Notes under the pieces: model-generated
The model's input: only the letters and a program-made list of their open reading frames with translations
Told to the model about the DNA's origin: nothing
Databases searched by the model: none
Shown: piece by piece, positions 24,175 to 30,910 of the stretch
How the letters are laid out: every line of letters begins with the position of its first letter
Numbering within the stretch: the first letter of the stretch is position 1
Virus record (IMG/VR): IMGVR_UViG_3300035666_001650
Coordinates: 1 to 35,461 of that record
Source: a virus
Length of the DNA: 35,461 nucleotides
Direction: 5' to 3' (one strand)
Translations under genes and position numbers: made by a program

Positions 24175-24845
24175 CCATCGCTCACGGGATCGTCTTCAAC
24201 GGCATCGTGGTGCCCGGCACGGAGCGCGTGATCCGCGACTCGTCGGCGTGGTGGGACGGCACGACGCACGACACGCGCTCGCGGCAGATGCGCGCGATCC
24301 GCACCGTGCGCGGGCACTGGAGCGGAGGCACGTACCGCGAGGGGCCGAGCGCGGGTGAGGTCTTCGTGCGCTACATGAACGCGCGCGAGAACAAGGAAGG
24401 CGGCGACTTGCACGTGAGCGTGCACCACTCGATCTCGGCGGACGGCCTCATCTGGCAGCACGCCGATCATGCGATCGGGTGCGTGGACGTCGGGCACCGC
24501 CCCGCGATCCTCACGGGCGTGAGCGTCGAGGTCATGTGGCCTGGCACGCTGCGCCAGGCCGCCAAGCTCGGCGCGATCGGACGACCGTTCATCACGAGGA
24601 CGTGGGACGGCGCGCGCGTCGATTGCGTGAGGCCGACCGACGAGCAGATCGAGGCGTGGCGGTGGCTCGTGGAGACGGTGTGCCGCATCCACGACCTGCC
24701 GAAGAAGTGCGCGCCGCTGCGCCGGATGAACGCGCGCGAACTCGGCGCGTTCCGTGGCGTCTGCGAGCATGGCAACATGCCGGGTACGACGAAGATCGAC
24801 GCGTGTGGGCTGCTCATGGAGGCGACGGGGTACCCGCACGTGTGA
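24171..24845 (+). CDS. N-acetylmuramoyl-L-alanine amidase endolysin (Amidase_2-type)
   Basis: A 224-residue peptidoglycan amidase. It cleaves the bond between N-acetylmuramic acid and L-alanine of the stem peptide, using zinc. Motifs in order are VRGHWSGG (His about 49), HVSVHHSISADGLIWQHADH, VSVEVMWPG, VCEHGNMPG (His about 200) and KIDACG (Lys about 208, Cys about 212), as in T7-lysozyme-type amidases where two His and a Cys bind zinc. No signal peptide is evident, so export would use the upstream membrane proteins. The stop at 24845 directly abuts the stop of the opposite-strand gene with no terminator between. Confidence 0.85.
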   Translation: MTIAHGIVFNGIVVPGTERVIRDSSAWWDGTTHDTRSRQMRAIRTVRGHWSGGTYREGPSAGEVFVRYMNARENKEGGDLHVSVHHSISADGLIWQHADHAIGCVDVGHRPAILTGVSVEVMWPGTLRQAAKLGAIGRPFITRTWDGARVDCVRPTDEQIEAWRWLVETVCRIHDLPKKCAPLRRMNARELGAFRGVCEHGNMPGTTKIDACGLLMEATGYPHV

Positions 24846-25223
24846 TCATCGGCCCTCGATGCGCTCGAGGAGCGCGGCCAGCCTCGCGTGTGCCGGGTCG
24901 CGCGAGACGATCTCGGGGTCGAGGCACGCGCGAGCGTGGGCGACGAGGTCGCTTAGGCCGCGCTCGGCCTTCTCCGCCCGCTGGTGCGCTCCATCGCGCT
25001 CGAGCTCGGCGCGCTTGCGTCGCTCGCGCTGCTCGTCGGCCTCGCGCTCTGCGCCTTCGAGTTCGCGCTCCGCGGTCTCCGCTCGCTCGCGCAACACCTC
25101 GATCGACTGGCCACGCTCCCGTCGCTCGGCCTCCTCGCGCATCGCCGTGAGCAGCGGCAGCGTCAGGCGCACGCGGCCGTCTGGCGCGATGGCGGCGCGG
25201 AGGGCTTCGTAGAGGTCGGTCAT
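24846..25223 (-). CDS. Coiled-coil hypothetical protein, last gene of minus-strand operon
   Basis: The product has 125 residues. The start at 25223 is chosen because it forms an ATGA overlap with the upstream gene. After a short N-terminal helix (MTDLYEALRAAIAPDGRVRL) the centre is an exceptionally charged coiled coil (about residues 30-85, Arg/Glu-rich). The C-terminus is helical (HARLAALLERIEGR). It abuts the plus-strand amidase with no intergenic base and no terminator hairpin. No function is recognised. Confidence 0.6.
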   Translation of the reverse strand: MTDLYEALRAAIAPDGRVRLTLPLLTAMREEAERRERGQSIEVLRERAETAERELEGAEREADEQRERRKRAELERDGAHQRAEKAERGLSDLVAHARACLDPEIVSRDPAHARLAALLERIEGR

Positions 25224-25486
25224 CGCTTGCCTCGCAGTTCGCACCACGACGGCGGCGCGGCCGACAGGTCGATCTCGCGCGCCTTGCTCTTGATGCACAC
25301 GCGGATCACGGCTCCTGTCCTCGACAGCGCCGACGCCTGCCACCCGCAGTCACCGCACGTCGGGATGACGGACAGCGCGCGCACCTCCGCAGCGAGCGCC
25401 CGCACGTCGTCGCGCCGCGAGTCTCCAGCGTCGAACGCGAACACGATCGCCTCGATTCGATCTGCGAGCGTCATCGGCGCGGTCAT
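25220..25486 (-). CDS. Small zinc-binding hypothetical protein
   Basis: The product has 88 residues. An N-terminal helix (TLADRIEAIVFAFDAGD) is followed by a C-terminal CGDCGW knuckle and later Cys residues in IRVCIKS and SWCELRG, four in all, enough for one zinc ribbon. GGAGG lies just upstream of ATG 25486 and the start forms an ATGA overlap with the previous gene. The same operon encodes another Cys-rich protein upstream. A nucleic-acid-binding role is plausible but not shown. Confidence 0.65.
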   Translation of the reverse strand: MTAPMTLADRIEAIVFAFDAGDSRRDDVRALAAEVRALSVIPTCGDCGWQASALSRTGAVIRVCIKSKAREIDLSAAPPSWCELRGKR

Positions 25487-25827
25487 CGTCCCGCCTCCGG
25501 CCACAGAGCGTCAGCGACGCGGCAGGCGACGCACGGATGGCAATCGGGCTCGTGCTCCTCGAGCGACGCGTGGTCGCACGCGCAGTCACAGCCGACGTCC
25601 TCGAGCACGCGCTCCACGTCGAGCACGCGGTCGATCTCGGCGAGCAGATCGCGCACCGCCGCTTCGTAGCCGACGCGTGCCTCGTCGCGCTGTCGCGTCG
25701 CCTCGTCGAGCGCCCCGAGCAGCGCAGCCTCGCGCCGCTCGTCGCTGTCGATGTGCTCGGCTCGCGCTCGCGCTGCCGCGCGCTCTGCGACGTAGGCGCG
25801 GATGTCCGCCAGTTCTTCGCTCGTCAT
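25483..25827 (-). CDS. Cys-rich hypothetical protein with helical N-terminus
   Basis: The product has 114 residues. ATG 25827 is supported by GGAGGTGAGACG immediately upstream, the same initiation sequence used at 28201. The first 70 residues are helical and charged. The C-terminus holds CDCACDHASLEEHEPDCHPC and a further Cys, six cysteines plus histidines within about 27 residues, probably a zinc cluster. It is the first gene after a 203-base gap, so it may have its own promoter or follow recT. No family is recognised. Confidence 0.65.
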   Translation of the reverse strand: MTSEELADIRAYVAERAAARARAEHIDSDERREAALLGALDEATRQRDEARVGYEAAVRDLLAEIDRVLDVERVLEDVGCDCACDHASLEEHEPDCHPCVACRVADALWPEAGR

Positions 25828-25967
25828 CGTCTCACCTCCGCTCGTGCCCGCGCTGAGCTCGACGCCGTGCCGCTCGCCTCCCGTGGCTCACCGGATCGCC
25901 CGGTGCCGTGGTGCCGTGGAGGGTCGTGGCTGCGGTGCTGTCGAGCGCAGCGCGCGGACGATAGGTC

Positions 25968-26022
25968 CGACGTCGCGGCGCGCTGTAAGGATCGGGCCCG
26001 GTGCCCGCGCGCCGCGACGTCG
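25968..26022. repeat. 16-bp perfect inverted repeat in the recT intergenic gap
   Basis: Bases 25968-25983 (CGACGTCGCGGCGCGC) are exactly complementary to 26007-26022, with a 23-bp spacer. The arms contain GACGTC and GCGCGC tracts. They lie just downstream of recT and upstream of the 25827 gene. There is no adjacent T-run on either strand, so an intrinsic terminator is unlikely. It may be an mRNA-stability hairpin, a protein-binding site or a recombination/replication structure. Confidence 0.7.
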
Positions 26023-26023
26023 A

Positions 26024-26040
26024 GCCCGCATCATGCGGGC
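26024..26040. repeat. Palindrome overlapping the recT stop codon
   Basis: GCCCGCAT-C-ATGCGGGC forms an 8-bp inverted repeat with one centre base, or a 6-bp RNA stem with a 5-base loop. The recT stop lies inside it (26031-26033 on the minus strand). It adjoins the 16-bp inverted repeat, giving two strong hairpins in series at the end of the recT transcript, a plausible block to 3' exonucleases or to Rho. Confidence 0.6.
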
Positions 26041-26852
26041 GTAGTCTCCGGGGCCTCGACGACCTCGCCCGTCTCGACGTCGTACGTCGGCGCGGGAAGC
26101 GAGAGACCGGCCGAGCCCTCGAGGATCTCGCGCACGTCGCTCGTGATCGCGCGCGTGGTCGCGATCCCGCGCTCGTCGGCATCCTCGATCTGCGAGGCCG
26201 CGGCCATCTCGGCGGACTTCGGGAGGAGCTTGTAGAGGCGACGGATCGCGGTCTTCCTCGCCATCTCGTCGAAGTGCGACGACCACGGGCCCTTCCCCGC
26301 GCCCATCTTGCGCGCGGCGTCGATCTCGCGGCGCGTGACCACGCGGCGGATCTTGCTGCCGTCGTCGAGCGTCGCGATCGCGTACGCGTAGCGCACCTCG
26401 CCGGGGTCGGCCGACATCGCGGGCACGTGCTCGATCTTCTCGTCGTCGCCGAGCGTGTAGACGAAGTGATCGGCCGCGTACACGACGTGAGCGGTGATGC
26501 TGCGCACCATGCCCGAGCGGCGCGCGAGATCAAGCATGCCCTGGTAGCCGATCTGAAGCGTGCACTGCCCGCCGCGCGGGATGAGGAACGCGTGTTGAAG
26601 CGGCGTGTTGGGCTCCAGCCCGAGCTGCGCGCTCTGAAGAAGGCACGCCATGAACGACAGTGGATCGCACGCCTGAAGGTCGCGGTTGCCGCGCAGCGCC
26701 GTAAACGCGATCCGGCCAAACCGCTCTCGGTTCACGTGCGTGGGCAACGCCTGCTTGATCGCGGCCTCGCTGCGCTTCAGCAGCGCGAAGCAATCGCTCT
26801 TCTCCGGCGCGTTGCCCTTCACGATCTCGCCGTTGCTCTTCGTCGTCGTCAT
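26031..26852 (-). CDS. recT: RecT-type single-strand annealing protein
   Basis: A 273-residue protein of the RecT/Redbeta-like annealing family, which coats 3' tails left by the exonuclease and pairs them with complementary strands. Family segments include FTALRGNRDLQACDPLSFMA, LLQSAQLGLEPNTPLQHAFL and CTLQIGYQGMLDLARRSGMV, then VVTRREIDAARKMGAGKGPW and the helical tail. Length is normal. ATG 26852 has GAGGAG upstream and forms an ATGA overlap with the exonuclease stop, so the pair is co-translated. The C-terminal acidic tail (VETGEVVEAPETTPA) may contact single-strand-binding protein. Confidence 0.9.
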   Translation of the reverse strand: MTTTKSNGEIVKGNAPEKSDCFALLKRSEAAIKQALPTHVNRERFGRIAFTALRGNRDLQACDPLSFMACLLQSAQLGLEPNTPLQHAFLIPRGGQCTLQIGYQGMLDLARRSGMVRSITAHVVYAADHFVYTLGDDEKIEHVPAMSADPGEVRYAYAIATLDDGSKIRRVVTRREIDAARKMGAGKGPWSSHFDEMARKTAIRRLYKLLPKSAEMAAASQIEDADERGIATTRAITSDVREILEGSAGLSLPAPTYDVETGEVVEAPETTPA

Positions 26853-27853
26853 CGGATCTCCTCTTCCTTCCGCCGCAACACGCGGCGTCCGTCACGCTGG
26901 GTCATCCAGCTGTACACCGTGCCATCGTCGAGCCGCGCCCTCGCGGCCGAGCCCATCGCGCGCTTGATCCGCGCGTCGAGGTCTTCCTTCTCCTGACGCG
27001 CGCACTGCGCCACGACTGACGCCTCGCAGCGGTGCACGTCGAGTGCGGTCCACTCGACGCCGCTGAGCTCGATCTCGCGGTCCTCCTCGCGAGGGAAGAT
27101 CGACGCGAGCGCGTCGTGGTCGCGCGTCGGCGGCGGGTCGAACCGCTGGACACGATCCCACAGCTCCGCGCCGGCTCGCACGAGGCGACGGATCGCGGCC
27201 TCGTCGCGCTCAACGTCGCACCACACGAGGCGCGAGCCTCCGAGCAGGCACACGATCGACGCGCGCGCCGCGCCGGTGACGAGCATCTGATGTTGCAGCT
27301 GCCACACGTACGCGGGCGGCGGTCCGTCGTCCCACTGGTACCCGTAGCGGTCGGAGTCGGTTTTGATCTCCAGCGGGATTGCGGTGGCCCACGTGCCGTC
27401 AGGGTACGTCCACGCGTCGAGCGTGCAGATCGCCCATGGGTGCACGAGCGAGCGCAGCAGGCGCCCGTCGCGGTGCGCGATGCGGTCCGCGTAGCGCGGC
27501 GATGCGTAGGCCTCGACGATGACGGGCTCGAGCCGGTGGCCCCATTCCATCCACTCGGCCTGATCCTCGCGCGCCGGGCGCACCTTGCGGGCGTAGACGG
27601 TGCCCGCGTCGGCGCGATGGTCCTCGCCCATGACGGCGGCCGCCTCGCTCGCGCCGATGCCAGAGCGGCGGGCCTCGAGCCACTGCGCGCGGTCGTCGGA
27701 CGATGCGCCCGTGTCCACCCACGGCGCGGAGTGGTCCTCCACGAGCGTCGGCGACGGCACGTCACGCCACGTCGTGAGCAACTCGGGCTCGAGCGGCTCC
27801 GGCGCGGGCTGCCACGCGGACACGTCGAGCATCGCGAGATCGAGGTCATCCAT
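26849..27853 (-). CDS. YqaJ/lambda-exonuclease-type recombinase nuclease
   Basis: A 334-residue PD-(D/E)XK nuclease of the YqaJ viral recombinase family, which makes 3' single strands at DNA ends. Residues 1-55 are a Pro/Glu-rich N-terminal extension. Then come RRSGIGASE (about residues 62-70), the conserved Glu in WGHRLEP (about 109), the active site LDAW (Asp 146) and LEIKT (Glu 162, Lys 164), and the VWQLQHQM helix (about 183-190). It partners with RecT downstream (4-nt overlap), the usual exonuclease-annealase pair. Its start overlaps the upstream small gene by 8 bp. Confidence 0.9.
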   Translation of the reverse strand: MDDLDLAMLDVSAWQPAPEPLEPELLTTWRDVPSPTLVEDHSAPWVDTGASSDDRAQWLEARRSGIGASEAAAVMGEDHRADAGTVYARKVRPAREDQAEWMEWGHRLEPVIVEAYASPRYADRIAHRDGRLLRSLVHPWAICTLDAWTYPDGTWATAIPLEIKTDSDRYGYQWDDGPPPAYVWQLQHQMLVTGAARASIVCLLGGSRLVWCDVERDEAAIRRLVRAGAELWDRVQRFDPPPTRDHDALASIFPREEDREIELSGVEWTALDVHRCEASVVAQCARQEKEDLDARIKRAMGSAARARLDDGTVYSWMTQRDGRRVLRRKEEEIR

Positions 27854-27995
27854 CGTCGTCCTCGTCGTCTTCGTCCCACCCGTACAGCGGCTCTTCGCGC
27901 GGCCCGTCGTCCAGCGGCACCACGTCGCCCGCGTCGTCGTAGCAGTACCGAGCGCGGCCGTTGCGGTGCGGTGTCCACGGCGTCTCTTCGTTCAC
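27846..27995 (-). CDS. Small acidic-tailed hypothetical protein
   Basis: A 49-residue frame from GTG 27995, chosen for its GTGA overlap with the upstream stop. The protein begins with Asn-Glu-Glu, has a Trp/Arg stretch (PWTPHRNGRARYCYDDAGDV) and ends in a strongly acidic tail of Asp and Glu. It overlaps the exonuclease start by 8 bp. Acidic miniproteins of this type are common in phage operons and sometimes mimic DNA; that is speculation here. Confidence 0.55.
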   Translation of the reverse strand: MNEETPWTPHRNGRARYCYDDAGDVVPLDDGPREEPLYGWDEDDEDDDG

Positions 27996-28201
27996 GACGC
28001 GGCCTCCTCGAGCTTCGCGCACAGCGCCACGCACGCCGCGGCCAGCGTCTCCGCGCGCTCCATGTAGAGAATGCCGTCGCGAACCGCGCTCACGTTCCAC
28101 AGCGGCGTTGAGCGCCTCGGCAGCAGCACCTGCAGGTCGCGCGCCTCGCAGCGCACGAGCACCTCGGCCATCTCCTCGATCGTGATCGTCTCCTCGGTCA
28201 T
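27992..28201 (-). CDS. Small hypothetical protein, first gene of minus-strand operon
   Basis: A 69-residue product. ATG 28201 has GAGGTGAGACG directly upstream; the longer frame to 28231 has no such site. It contains an acidic N-terminal helix (MTEETITIEEMAEVLVRCEA), a strand-like centre (DLQVLLPRRSTPLWNVSAVR) and a final alanine-rich helix. It lies immediately downstream of a TTGACA promoter facing this way and precedes the exonuclease and annealase genes, so it would be the first product of the recombination operon. No family is recognised. Confidence 0.6.
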   Translation of the reverse strand: MTEETITIEEMAEVLVRCEARDLQVLLPRRSTPLWNVSAVRDGILYMERAETLAAACVALCAKLEEAAS

Positions 28202-28219
28202 CGTCTCACCTCGGCGCCT

Positions 28220-28248
28220 ATGCTGGACCACCGGCCACGCTATGTCAA
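28220..28248 (-). promoter_or_regulatory. Promoter of the minus-strand recombination operon
   Basis: On the minus strand a perfect TTGACA (28248-28243) is followed after 17 bp by CAGCAT (28225-28220), which keeps the key A and T of the -10 box. Transcription would begin near 28213, close to the ribosome-binding site of the 28201 gene, giving a very short leader. It lies back-to-back with the repressor gene, 62 bp from its start. The -10 is weak, so it may need an activator or be easily repressed. Confidence 0.6.
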
Positions 28249-28279
28249 GCGCGGTCGGTCAAAAAGAATCCGCTGGCGC

Positions 28280-28293
28280 GAGTCGGCCGACTC
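28280..28293 (+). promoter_or_regulatory. 14-bp palindromic operator before the repressor gene
   Basis: GAGTCGGCCGACTC is a perfect 14-bp palindrome lying 17 bp before ATG 28310. GACTCGGCC recurs partly at 28300-28308, directly ahead of the start. A TAGGAC -10-like box (28297-28302) lies 7 bp from the ATG, implying a leaderless or nearly leaderless repressor mRNA. The palindrome overlaps the expected -35/-10 spacer, so it is a natural autoregulatory site for the encoded protein. No -35 close to consensus is present. Confidence 0.55.
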
Positions 28294-28309
28294 TGCTAGG
28301 ACTCGGCCC

Positions 28310-28534
28310 ATGACCATCGGACATCGGATCGAACAGGCAAGGAAGGCGGCGGGCCTCTCCCGTCATCGTCTCGGCGTCGCGTGCGACGTGACGCCGGACA
28401 CCATCGCGTCGTGGGAGGCGGGGCGCGTCGAGCCGCGCGCGTCGGCGATCACGAGCATCGCGGAGCGGTGCGGATGCGCACCCTCGTGGCTGCTCACGGG
28501 CGAGGGGCAGGGGCCGAGCAAGGTGGCGTCGTGA
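28310..28534 (+). CDS. Cro/CI-like XRE-family repressor
   Basis: A 74-residue helix-turn-helix protein of the XRE family. GLSRHRLGVACDVTPDTIAS (about residues 15-34) holds the two HTH helices, followed by WEAGRVEPRASAITSIAERC, the family signature, and a CAPSWLLTG turn. It lacks a C-terminal oligomerisation or cleavage domain, so it resembles Cro more than a full CI. The start at 28310 fits the family N-terminus (MTIGHRIEQARKAAG) and the adjacent -10 box; the open frame extends 30 codons further up but this looks spurious. It probably binds its own palindrome and controls the divergent promoter. The TGTCGCGACA sites are another possible target. Confidence 0.85.
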   Translation: MTIGHRIEQARKAAGLSRHRLGVACDVTPDTIASWEAGRVEPRASAITSIAERCGCAPSWLLTGEGQGPSKVAS

Positions 28535-28893
28535 CCGGGCCCGAGTGGCAGACCGAGCTCGTGCGGCTCGCGATGGAAGCTGTGGAACGGTCCGTCGAAT
28601 CGCTGTCTTGCTCGGAGGCAAGCGACCTGCGAGCGGCCATGAACGAGCGCATGGCGCAGGCCGCGCAGGCCATCGTGATCGAGATCGACGAAGCGCGCGG
28701 CGGCGAGCGCGCTCGGCTCGACCGCATCGACGCCGCGGCTCGCGAAGTGTTCAGAGTGCTCATGAAGCAGCCGAGCGACGCTCGCATCGACACGAGCGCC
28801 CTCTCGCGAGCCTACGGGCAAGCGGCGTATGTGTGCGCCGAGAAGCTCGAGGAAGCGCGCGCCGCGTGGCTCGCCAAGCGGGGGCAGCGATGA
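28531..28893 (+). CDS. Helical hypothetical protein after the repressor
   Basis: A 120-residue product from GTG 28531 (GTGA overlap with the repressor stop). The sequence is mainly charged helix (e.g. LVRLAMEAVERSVESLSCSE, DEARGGERARLDRIDAAARE). Two Cys lie far apart, so no zinc site is apparent. No homology is recognised. The gene is tightly packed between repressor and membrane peptide, so it should be co-expressed with them. Confidence 0.6.
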   Translation: MTGPEWQTELVRLAMEAVERSVESLSCSEASDLRAAMNERMAQAAQAIVIEIDEARGGERARLDRIDAAAREVFRVLMKQPSDARIDTSALSRAYGQAAYVCAEKLEEARAAWLAKRGQR

Positions 28894-28997
28894 TGACCAT
28901 CCCCGACCTGTGCGGCGCGGCCTTCCTCCTGCTTTGCGGCGCGCTTGTCGCGGCAGGCGTGGCGCGCGACCTCGCGCGAGATGCGGAGCGGCGATGA
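28890..28997 (+). CDS. 35-residue single-span membrane peptide
   Basis: The frame encodes 35 residues starting at ATG 28890, which overlaps the preceding stop as ATGA. The sequence contains the hydrophobic span LCGAAFLLLCGALVAAGVAR with a charged end (DLARDAERR), so it is probably an inner-membrane peptide with a cytoplasmic basic/acidic tail. The stop overlaps the methyltransferase start as ATGA. Function is unknown; superinfection exclusion or membrane modulation are possibilities only. Confidence 0.6.
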   Translation: MMTIPDLCGAAFLLLCGALVAAGVARDLARDAERR

Positions 28998-29899
28998 CGT
29001 GGCACGGGCCCGCACGACTCGCGCTCGAAGCGGCCGGCGTCGCGCACATCGAGACCGGCGAGCACTACCTCGTGGCGCAGTGCGACCACGCCACGCTCGC
29101 GGCTGCGCTGCGGCGCGCGGGCGCGATGGTTGACGCGCTGATCGTGGACGCGCCCTACTCGGAGCGCACGCACGACGGGCACGACGGCGGCATGGACGAC
29201 GTCAACGGTGCGCCACACGCGGACATCCGCGGCAACGTTCGCAGGCATGCGCTGGGGCTGCCACCGACGCGGCGAAAGCTGGACTATGTCGCGTGGTCGC
29301 CCGAAGACGTCGCGGCTTTCGTCGGCTTGTGGCATCCGATCGTCCGCGGGTGGATCGGCTCGCTCACGGACGCGACGCTCGCTGGCCCGTGGTCTGAGGC
29401 GATGGAGGCCGGTTATCGCTACGCGTTTTCCCCCCTCGCGTGCGTGGAGAGCGGCTCTCGCTTTCGTGCGATCGGAGACGGTCCACCGCAGTGGTCGACG
29501 TGGCTCATGCTGTCGCGTCCCAGGTCGCGCGAGTGGGTGAAGTGGGCAACGATCGAAGCGCGCGCAGCTCGCGGCGCTCGGCCTCTCCCTGGCGCGTACG
29601 TCGGGCCCTCGGATCGCAAGGACGTCGCGGGCGGGAAACCGCTGTGGCTCATGCGCGCGATCGTCGGCGACTACTCGGCACACGGCGATCTTGTGTGCGA
29701 TCCGTGCATGGGCGCGGGCACCACGCTCGTTGCCGCGGTGGAACTCGGGCGGCGCGCGATCGGCTGCGAGCCTGACGCGGGGCGCTACGCGATGGCGTGT
29801 CGGCGGCTCGTGAAGGCACGGCCTCAGCTGCGCATGCGGCTCGACGTGGAGGCGACGAGAGGCGAGCAGAGCGCGCTGGCGCTCGGAGGTGACGAATGA
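28994..29899 (+). CDS. Beta-class DNA amino-methyltransferase (N6-adenine or N4-cytosine)
   Basis: A 301-residue methyltransferase. Motif IV appears as DAPY (residues 52-55) near the N-terminus and the AdoMet-binding motif I-like segment CDPCMGAGTTLVAAVELGRR near the C-terminus (about 235-254), the order of beta-class enzymes. DAPY replaces the usual DPPY/SPPY; the Tyr is kept, so activity is plausible. Its phage context and a neighbouring C5-methyltransferase suggest protection of phage DNA from host restriction. Base specificity cannot be read from the sequence. Start ATG 28994 overlaps the previous stop. Confidence 0.85.
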   Translation: MTWHGPARLALEAAGVAHIETGEHYLVAQCDHATLAAALRRAGAMVDALIVDAPYSERTHDGHDGGMDDVNGAPHADIRGNVRRHALGLPPTRRKLDYVAWSPEDVAAFVGLWHPIVRGWIGSLTDATLAGPWSEAMEAGYRYAFSPLACVESGSRFRAIGDGPPQWSTWLMLSRPRSREWVKWATIEARAARGARPLPGAYVGPSDRKDVAGGKPLWLMRAIVGDYSAHGDLVCDPCMGAGTTLVAAVELGRRAIGCEPDAGRYAMACRRLVKARPQLRMRLDVEATRGEQSALALGGDE

Positions 29900-30153
29900 C
29901 GCAGATCGAATGCAAGCCCTACGGCTGCTCTCTCTCCGAGGAATCGTGCGCGCAGCGTCACGCACGCGCGCAGGAGCCCGGCCGCGTCGGTCGCGCTCGA
30001 GCGCCGTACGCGCTGTGCCGCGAGTGCGACGAGGGCCGCGAGCGATGGGTCAGACTCGGACGCAAGCGGTACGAGGCGCCGCAGACGATCCCCGACCTGA
30101 AGCGGATCAACGAGAAGCGACAAGAGGTCTACATCCCACGGAGGGGCCAGTGA
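29896..30153 (+). CDS. Small Cys-rich zinc-finger-like protein
   Basis: An 85-residue product. CKPYGCSLSEESCAQRH (about residues 6-22) and LCRECDEG (about 40-47) provide five Cys and one His for a zinc site. The C-terminus is basic and lacks a defined fold (RRGQ end). ATGA overlap with the methyltransferase. Such small Cys-rich proteins are frequent in the early gene blocks of phages. I cannot assign a function. Confidence 0.65.
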   Translation: MTQIECKPYGCSLSEESCAQRHARAQEPGRVGRARAPYALCRECDEGRERWVRLGRKRYEAPQTIPDLKRINEKRQEVYIPRRGQ

Positions 30154-30404
30154 GCCACAGCGATCCCATCGACCGAGAACTCTCGATCATGCGCCGCGAG
30201 GAGCGCGCGGAGCCGACGTACCCGCGTCGCGTCATCGTGACGATCCACGCGCCGAGCGAGCTCGGCGGCTGCATCGAGGTCGAGCGCGAGGCGACGGCGC
30301 TGCGCCCGCCGAACGGCATGGGCCTGCAGCGCGTTCACGTACGCGGCGAGCGCGATGCGCGCATGATCGCAGCGGAACGCGTGCGGCCTGCGGTGACGTC
30401 GTGA
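30150..30404 (+). CDS. Small hypothetical protein
   Basis: An 84-residue product from GTG 30150, a GTGA overlap with the preceding stop. The N-terminus is a polar helix (SHSDPIDRELSIMRREERAE). The middle is beta-type (RRVIVTIHAPSELGGCIEVE) and the C-terminus is short and basic. No motif was recognised. It is followed by the RuvC-like gene with the same overlap type, so it belongs to the same translational cascade. Confidence 0.6.
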   Translation: MSHSDPIDRELSIMRREERAEPTYPRRVIVTIHAPSELGGCIEVEREATALRPPNGMGLQRVHVRGERDARMIAAERVRPAVTS

Positions 30405-30910
30405 TCGTCCTCGGCATCGATCAGGCGGCCGTGTCCGGCTGGTGCATCGCGCGTCGCACGGCGACGGGCACCGCGGAGGTCATCGCGCACGGCGTCGTCA
30501 CGAAAGCGGCCGAGCGACGCGACGTCATCGCGCGGGCGCTGCTCGCGTGCGACGTGGCGAGCGGAGAGCGCATGGCCGCGGCGTACGAGGCGCACACTGT
30601 CGGTGGCGGTGACAGGTGGAACCCGGCGACCATGATCGGGATGGGCGACGCGCGCGGGCGGTGGCTCGAGGCGCTCGAGCTCGCTGGCCTGCCGCGCCGG
30701 CTGTGCATCGGCGTGGAGCCTCACATGTGGCGAGCGGCGATGATCGGTCGGCATCGATGGGGCCGCGATCAGTGGAAGGCGGCCGCCGTCCTCTCGTGCC
30801 GTGGGCGCGGCGTCACCGTCGCGAGCGACGACGAGGCCGAAGCCGTGCTGATCGCGATGTGGGGCGCGCTGTGGTGCGCCGAGATCGCGAAGATCGCTGG
30901 GAAGCGATGA
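30401..30910 (+). CDS. RuvC-like Holliday junction resolvase
   Basis: A 169-residue RNase H-fold nuclease. The catalytic pattern is VLGIDQAAVSGWCIA (Asp 7), AYEAHT (Glu 63) and SDDEAEAVLIAMWGAL (Asp 143/144, Glu 147). It resolves branched recombination intermediates, which suits a phage with RecT and YqaJ exonuclease, and would prepare concatemers for packaging. It is shorter than host RuvC and lacks obvious C-terminal extensions. Start GTG 30401 overlaps the preceding stop. It precedes the C5-methyltransferase with an ATGA overlap. Confidence 0.8.
   Translation: MIVLGIDQAAVSGWCIARRTATGTAEVIAHGVVTKAAERRDVIARALLACDVASGERMAAAYEAHTVGGGDRWNPATMIGMGDARGRWLEALELAGLPRRLCIGVEPHMWRAAMIGRHRWGRDQWKAAAVLSCRGRGVTVASDDEAEAVLIAMWGALWCAEIAKIAGKR

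Noticed and set aside
25860-25966. Promoter for the 25827 gene (TTACAG with TATCGT on the minus strand)
   Set aside because: The spacing would be 19 bp and both boxes are poor, so I do not call it; the gene could be read from the upstream operon.
28220-28309. A longer repressor start at 28220 (30 extra residues)
   Set aside because: The extra residues lie across the divergent promoter and palindrome and do not match the XRE family, which begins at residue 1 of the 28310 start.
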